NCBI GenBank assembly: GCA_030620095.1
Contig: JAUTXW010001600.1
Span: 2,934,501-2,998,500, forward strand
Source: Kuschelorhynchus macadamiae
Taxonomy: Eukaryota; Arthropoda; Insecta; Coleoptera; Curculionidae
Direction of reading: 5' to 3'
Length of the DNA: 64,000 bases
Below are positions 58,485 to 64,000 of the stretch, piece after piece. Numbering within the stretch: position 1 is the first letter of the stretch; the number at the start of each line of letters is the position of its first letter. Position numbers and translations under genes: made by a program. Under the pieces are notes generated by a model. It saw nothing but the letters and a program-made list of their open reading frames with translations, was not told the DNA's origin and made no database searches.

Positions 58485-58566
58485 TTTGTTTGGAGATTTG
58501 GGTTCTATTATTTTTTATACAAACGTGTTAAAAAGGCAGTTTTTAAGACCCCCTAGTGTCTTTAAG
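58485..58566 (+). CDS. SLC17-like MFS transporter, exon 5 (probable)
   Basis: Acceptor GCTTTCTTAG, donor AAG/GTACTA. Joined to exon 4 in phase 2 it reads PYIGSLFGDLGSIIFYTNVL, then KRQFLRPPSVFK. This fits the P-Y-x-x-x-x-x-F-G-x-x-A-D-x-x-x-x-x-x-x-L loop and helix 8 of SLC17, which should come next. Support also comes from the intron: without element G the intron is about 70 nt, a normal short insect intron. Small size and loose conservation keep this below exons 2-4. Confidence 0.65.
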
Positions 58567-59582
58567 GTACTAGTATTAAAAATGAAATGTCAAAATTTAA
58601 AAGCGAACATCAAAAAAACATTTATTAACATTCATATTAATATTGCACGTGGTTGAGGAGTTTGCACTGTAAGCAGTTTTCGGGTAATAGGGTTCTTATT
58701 TTCCAAGGAATCTTTTGTGTACTCCTCAGCAGCAGTAGAGGCTTTTCACCGGTCCGCCACCCCTCCAATGCGGCTTAATTGTCGTCAAATTTGGTCCATA
58801 ACCGACAAGTAAGCCCGCTGAAGAACGGCGAAAATAATGCCCAGTATAGAGTATCGAATTCGGATGTTGCAGAAATCTTGCTATAATTACAGGAATTTAT
58901 CCAAACAGATTAAATCCGGTCGGATTACTGGACATTTGCCTTTTACGTATTATCACGTGGTATCTGGTATTTTAATCATTAATGAAGTATTCATATCTTT
59001 CGCGTTGTCAAAAGTCACCTGACAAAGCCCCTTCCTGCCGTAGGCACCATATATTCCTAAAATAGTAGCTACTATCATCAAAACTGACTCATCATCAGGA
59101 GCGCACTTTAAAAACTATCCAATTTGATATCTGGTCAAGATCTTTGATGCAGTTTGATGTTCGAATAATTCGACCACAGAGAGATTGATTTCCAAACCTT
59201 GGCCTTCTCCGCAAAATACGCCGGGAATACATTTTAAGTATATTTCCCAGAAACGCCTTTCTCTTCACACCATTTCACGAATTTATTGTAAGCAATCTCA
59301 TACTTCGTTCAGGATTTTTTGGGCAACCAATCCAAGGTAGCTTAATTTATATTTTTAAATCAGACAATGCAACATGTTCTATATCTCCCTGCATTTCAAG
59401 CAAAACCACAACATTGTTTTAAGAAACTTACTGCAGGATGTTTCAAACACGTAACATTCAAGAATATAAGGAAAAGTGCAATGTTTTGCTTCGTTGGTGA
59501 GTTTTAGGACCAGATAAAGCGTCCTACAGTGGATAAATACAGAACTTTGTCAAAACAATTATAAATTCATTTTTTCGTTTAG
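58567..59582. other. No recognisable gene; expected transporter exons not found
   Basis: SLC17 helices 8-12 (about 130 residues) should lie here or beyond. I found no stretch with the usual N-x-x-D-x-A-P-x-x-A-G pattern. A GC-richer patch at 58720-58830 has no motif I know. Confidence 0.5.
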
Positions 59583-59668
59583 GTTCTGATATGGTGCCAT
59601 TTACCGAGGAATGTAGGCTGTATTTTGTTTTTATTGATATTGAACATCACAAATATAGTCCTAATTAA
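59583..59668 (+). CDS. Possible terminal exon of the transporter
   Basis: Acceptor TTTTTTCGTTTAG. In phase 1 it reads (G)SDMVPFTEE and ends YSPN then TAA at 59666. SLC17 proteins commonly end helix 12 with F-G-S/T-G-E-x-Q-x-W just before the tail, and a last exon starting G-S-x-x-x-P-F fits that loosely. The exon before it is missing, so this is weak. Confidence 0.25.
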
Positions 59669-61176
59669 AAAATATAACCATAGATACAAACGTATTTCAT
59701 ATTTATGAATAGCTAATAATATGAAAAACGTTTGTATTTCGAATTTTATTTTTTAATTGAAAATAGATTTTGGAATCCCATATTTTTAAAATCTGAAAAA
59801 AAGATTAGATTAAAAAATATTTCCATACATATAAAAAATCTGACTTTATGCAGGGTGTTAAAAACAAATGCCAAAATGAGGGTGATTTTTAAGTTAATTT
59901 TAAGAGAAAAGCTTCATATTTCCACCAGTGGCATCCGTACGGGATTTGCATTGCATATTTTTGAAGAAAAAAATAGTAAGTCACTGACATTTCTTCATTT
60001 GGATAATAGCTTAGACATTTTTACATAAAAATTACCTCTTGCGTTTTTCTCGTCAGATGTACTGTTTAAAAGTTATTTCGCAAAATGTCGGAATGTTTTG
60101 AGTTTTGTTAAGCATAACTGGCTATACAACAATGATCATTTTTCGAAACAACTTCTAAACCGTAGAAAGACTAAAAAGTTAGGGAGCAGAAAAGGAAATT
60201 TAAATTTGATATTCCTTGTTCAAAATAAACGGCAGTTTGTTATAAACGTTGGATCAAAAGTCAACAATTAGGGAGATATTGCGGTACAAAGATGGCGGAA
60301 AAATTATGTTTTAATTTTTTATCTTAAAAACGAAAAGCGATAGAATAATGAAATTTATTGGGAGTATTATTACTATGAAAACCTTTTATCTGCATATTTT
60401 GGATATATTGGATAGTTTGATTTTTTTATTTCTTGTATTTTTTTCATAAAACTTACCGATTTGAAATTAAACAATAAGATGTAAATCATTATGTGTGGAG
60501 ACTTTTTAGAAAAAAATCTAGTGGGCCGTTGTCACTTTTTAGTGCGTATCTAATATTGCTTTATTTGACATTGCTCAGTTAGTTTAATAAGTTAAATCAA
60601 TAGAACAATAATGGTTAATGGCAGATATGCATTTTATGTAGGGGCTTGCAAACGGAAATTCCTTGGAAGTTTGTCGTCTTTATACACAAGCGTATCTCAA
60701 TCGTGGACCTCTTCATATTCTTGTTCTTGGCTGGTACGTATTACAATAGATCAATACAGCTACGCAGTAGATCGAACAAGATAAGGCAACGTTTAGGCCC
60801 CCGTAAATCCGAGAAATTAACGCGCAATGTTGCCAAGTGTGTTGAGGAAGCCGGCAGACGAGAGTAGCGACCGCAGATTTTGTCAAAAATAATTTGCGGC
60901 TATGCCCCGATGTATATATTTTTCTATGGCGGCAATATCAACCTCTATTAATCTCTAGAAATGACAACGACTCGCCAAAAAAAAAAAGGATTTTTATTAC
61001 TCGTTACAAAAATAACTATTTTGCTATTTATATTGTTTCCGCCAAATTTTGTTGATGTATGAAAAATTCGCTTGTCTGTGTGGCGATTTGACTAGTAAGA
61101 AGAAATTATTTAGCTTCTTTTAGATTTCCTAATATAAAAAAGTGACATTTACTTTTTGACTTGTTTCAGAAATTTA
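59669..61176. other. No recognisable gene
   Basis: Contains a GCAGGGTG tip-like motif near 59850 and a somewhat GC-richer stretch at 60650-60880 whose frames show no motif. Confidence 0.5.
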
Positions 61177-61374
61177 CAGGGTGAGTCAATATATTTTGAC
61201 AGCTACCTACTGGGTTTATTAACGGAAATAGAGACAAAATGTAACTATAAAAGCTTTAGGGTTTTTTTAAACCGACAGAATCCGTTATGAAAAAAAAAAC
61301 AAACGACTATCGCATCCCTATCTTTATGCTCTAAAAAATATAACGAAATACAATTTTTTAAATGGAACACCCTG
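61177..61374. mobile_element. Short mariner-tip MITE
   Basis: 198 bp, CAGGGTGAGTCAATAT on the left and TAAATGGAACACCCTG on the right, TA on each side. Inverted identity is limited to the first 7-8 bp. Same general build as the terminal units of the mariner-like elements. No coding. Confidence 0.6.
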
Positions 61375-62097
61375 TATTTTTAAAATTTTTATGAATGTTT
61401 TTCAATTATTTTGGTTTAACTGTTTTGAAATTTATTATAATATTACCTTAGACCTATATGGCAAATAATTTTGCGCTTTGAGCCAATATAATCAAATTAT
61501 ATATTTTTAAAATAAGTAGAGAATGCCATAAAAATATACAATATACAGGTTATTCCATTAAAAAAAACATATTTCTTACCCTACACTTTTTGTATTTACA
61601 CTTTTTCTATACCCTCGTTAGTAAATAACCCTGTATGTGGGTGTCAAAATATAATAACTGACCACGTACATACAAGTATCTCAAAAAGCAAAAAATGTTT
61701 CTCTTTCTGTATAAGTTAACAGGTTTAAAACTTCTTTTTGATTAAAATAATATTTAGTGTTGTTTCGTTGATTTAGTTATTCGGGTTTTATAGGACTAAG
61801 TTTGTTTTCTATTAAAACGTATGCTTACTCCTAGAAACTTTATTTTAAGCTATCCTGTATCAAATTTCAACCCCGAAGATTAAAAGCCAAATTCAATATT
61901 CCTCTTTTAACTAAAAGATCTCTTCTAATATTTAGTGACTGGAGGGTTAACGCACGAAATAATACAGTTTCGGCGACCATTGATGTCTCCGGACAGATTG
62001 AAGGAGACCCATTTAAATGAGTTATCTATTGCGTAGCTATATCGGATCTTTGGTAATACTGACAAATGCATCCTGAAAAAAAACTTCTGTGTATGTA
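61375..62097. other. No gene
   Basis: AT-rich intergenic or intronic sequence up to the left tip of element F. Confidence 0.6.
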
Positions 62098-62421
62098 CAG
62101 GGTGTCCGGATTTGGTTGCAAAAGCAGGGTATCTCGCTTATTTTTAAAGATCACGAACCTGAGCTAATTTTTTGTGAAACTCATGAGGCCGTAAACAAAA
62201 TTTTTATAGCCTTGTTCGTTTATGAGATACAGGGCGAAATAGAAAATTATGCATTTTGGGACCCTCCTCGTATCTCGGTTATCCTTTAACTTAACGCAAA
62301 GGGAAAAATTGCTGCTTATGTAGTTTTTTACGCTGGATCCAGAGGCGTAGTCATATTTTTCATTTGAGTTGTTATTTTTTAGATATGACCCAAAGTTGTG
62401 TTTTTTAAATGGGACACCCTG
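62098..62421. repeat. TA-type terminal unit of element F
   Basis: 324 bp from CAGGGTGTCC to GGGACACCCTG, then TA. Confidence 0.65.
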
Positions 62422-62789
62422 TATATTTGTCCAGAAATTGATTTGACCTTTTAAAAGTTTCTCAAAAATATATAATAGTATGGGTCTATTTTAATAAACA
62501 GCAACAAAAATCCTAATTTTTATAATTATCATCCCACATTTTGCAGTAGGCCATGCAAAACAATGCTGACTTTTATTTAAAGTCGTTAACAATATCTACA
62601 TCCTAACAATAAATCAAAATAATATGTAATTAAATCTATTTATCAAAATATGTATTGATAATTTCGCACCAAAAAAGTACCACCTACCTAGATTTATGTA
62701 ACACAAGAACAAAACAGTAATAAATTATTATGCAACAAGCCTTTCAGCAAAAATCAACTGTCGTATAAGAACTACCGTAACCAAGGAAA

Positions 62790-63920
62790 TCAAAAGAAGT
62801 GTTCAAACTGATTTCCATTTTGTTCTATGCATGCTTCGCATAATTTTCGTATTCGTTTTAGGGAATTAAGCAAAATAACGGGATGATTTTGTAAATAGCG
62901 AAAATTTTCTCTTATTGCGTTTCCTAAATCTTGGACATTATCATAGTGGTCTTTGTAAATTCTATTTTCCAGATATCCCCATAGAAAGAAATCTAAAATC
63001 AACAAATCTGGGGACCTAGGGGGCCATCTTATAGGTCCATTTGTTCCGATCCATTGATTGGTAAAATTATTGTCCAGAAATAATCTCGTCATTCCAGAAT
63101 TGTGTGCAGGAGCACCGTCCTGTTGAAAATAAATTTCGTTAATTTGCGCTAAAGCAACATCGTCAAGTAATTCAGGTATAGCTGCCTCTAAAATTTATAT
63201 ATAGCGATTGCCTGTTAGATTTCCCTCAAATATATAAAATTTTATATGTGTTCCTAATATGAAGCAGGACACATTTAGACCAAACTTGCCCTGCTGTCTT
63301 CTGGGAAATATTTGGTGTTGATTTTCCTGGGACCAGAATCTACTATTGTGCTTATTGAGTATACCAGAATAACTGAAATGTGCTTCGTCTGACCATATAA
63401 CCTTCCTTTCAAAATCTCTAACCATATCGCATCTTTCTCGAAACCAATTGCAGAAGACTACCCGACGCTCTGCATCCCCAGGCTGTAAGTGCTGCACGAG
63501 CCTAAATTTGTATGGGTGGCATTTGTGCTTTTTTAGAATTTCTTGAATTTTAGTTTTTGGAATCCCTATGCTCTTTTGACTGGCACTACAAGAGTTTGTA
63601 AGGTAAGCTTCTGCATTAGCCAAGACCGTAATTTCCTCAGCCTCCCGATTTTCTTTATTATATGTTTTCGTACGAGGTTTGATAAATGATCCGTGATTAA
63701 GTAAATTCTTTTTTATCCGATAAAAAGTGGATATATTAGGTTGCCTCCTTTCTGGATATCTAAATAAAAATTAAGCAACAGTATTTCAACATACGTAAAA
63801 ATTAACTTTTTAGCTGTTAAAATACATCTCAGAAGCCGCTTCAACATTTTCATTACTTAATATAAAACAAGCTAACATATCGTACTTTTCATATTGTTCG
63901 AAAGTTTGGTTTTGTTCCAT
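62790..63920 (-). pseudogene. Mariner-like transposase F (DD41D), two visible lesions
   Basis: Exon 1 63920-63814 (107 nt, MEQNQTFEQYEKYDMLACFI to MYFN); a 54-bp intron (63760-63813) with acceptor TTATTTAG but donor CT in place of GT; exon 2 63759-62790 starts RYPERRQPNISTFYRIKKN. Second helix-turn-helix IGIPKTKIQEILKKHK intact. Catalytic sites WSDEAHFSYSG, QQDGAPAHNSG and RWPPRSPDLLILDFFLWG, again with 41 residues between the last two Asp. C-terminus CIEQNGNQFEHFF. One in-frame TAA (63196-63198) after GNRYI. With only the donor change and this stop, F is the least decayed transposase of the DD41D copies. Confidence 0.93.
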
Positions 63921-64000
63921 AATAATACAAATATATTTTTACACAATAAATAAATACAAAAAACTAGCGCTATATTTTATATACGTGTACAAAATTGGGA

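Larger units (their letters stand above)
62098..64000 (-). mobile_element. Mariner-like element F (DD41D), cut by the window end
   Basis: The left tip is CAGGGTGTCCGGATTTGG with TA before it (62096-62097). The left terminal repeat shares GCATTTTGGGACCCTCCTCG and TATCTCGGTTATC-type blocks with elements A and B. The right end is beyond 64000. Confidence 0.9.

Noticed and set aside
58837..59022. 61-codon open frame as the missing transporter exon
   Set aside because: Mostly basic and polar, with no membrane helix and no SLC17 motif.

Overview
This is a eukaryotic, AT-rich, intron-bearing window, most likely from an arthropod and probably an insect with a large, repeat-rich genome. The reasons are the density and types of transposons (long-TIR mariner-like elements, pogo/Tigger, hAT, an I/Jockey-superfamily LINE, a Ty3/gypsy element and two unnamed arthropod multicopy protein families), long (AT)n arrays, and a host gene whose small exons are far apart. 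I see no bacterial operons, rRNA, tRNA or CRISPR.

The one host gene I can follow is a plus-strand SLC17-like (sialin / inorganic phosphate cotransporter type) MFS transporter. Its exons are at 21441-21669, 30520-30790, 42946-43121, 55948-56221 and probably 58485-58566, with a doubtful last exon at 59583-59668. Splice phases agree (1, 2, 1, 2), and no exon contains a stop. Introns 1-3 are about 8.8, 12.2 and 12.8 kb and are filled with transposons. Intron 4 is a roughly 70-nt intron expanded to 2.26 kb by one DD82E-type transposon. About 130 C-terminal residues are not found. Upstream, a first exon of a THAP-domain protein (17967-18037) overlaps one arm of a large degenerate palindrome.

Layout: 1.5-3.7 kb, ZMYM1-like hAT remnant. 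4.8, 14.4 and 22 kb, three copies of an unnamed repeat bracketed by GTTGCCA/TGGCAAC. 6.6-13 kb, an unnamed transposon protein split by a full-length 5.2-kb LINE with a 13-bp target duplication. 25.8-30.2 kb, a Tigger element split by a hAT. 31.2-37 kb, mariner-like element A split by a pogo element and carrying a MITE. 37-38.4 kb, mariner-like C, followed by three (AT)n arrays. 40.6-42.5 kb, mariner-like D. 43.7-46.6 kb, a Tc1/mariner-type remnant (H) split by mariner-like B. 47.2-48.9 kb, an unnamed Cys-rich multicopy protein. 50.7-54.8 kb, a gypsy element fused head-on to part of another. 56.25-58.44 kb, DD82E element G. 62.1 kb to the window end, mariner-like F.

The main result is a stack of nested insertions whose order can be read directly. 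In four cases, removing the insert plus one target-site copy restores an uninterrupted reading frame of the older element. A second result is that the DD41D mariner-like subgroup A/B/F carries a conserved short spliceosomal intron after a first exon of 107 nt, and has ends that are themselves small TA-flanked units. Apart from LINE ORF1, every transposon gene seen has at least one lesion, so this looks mostly like a decayed landscape.
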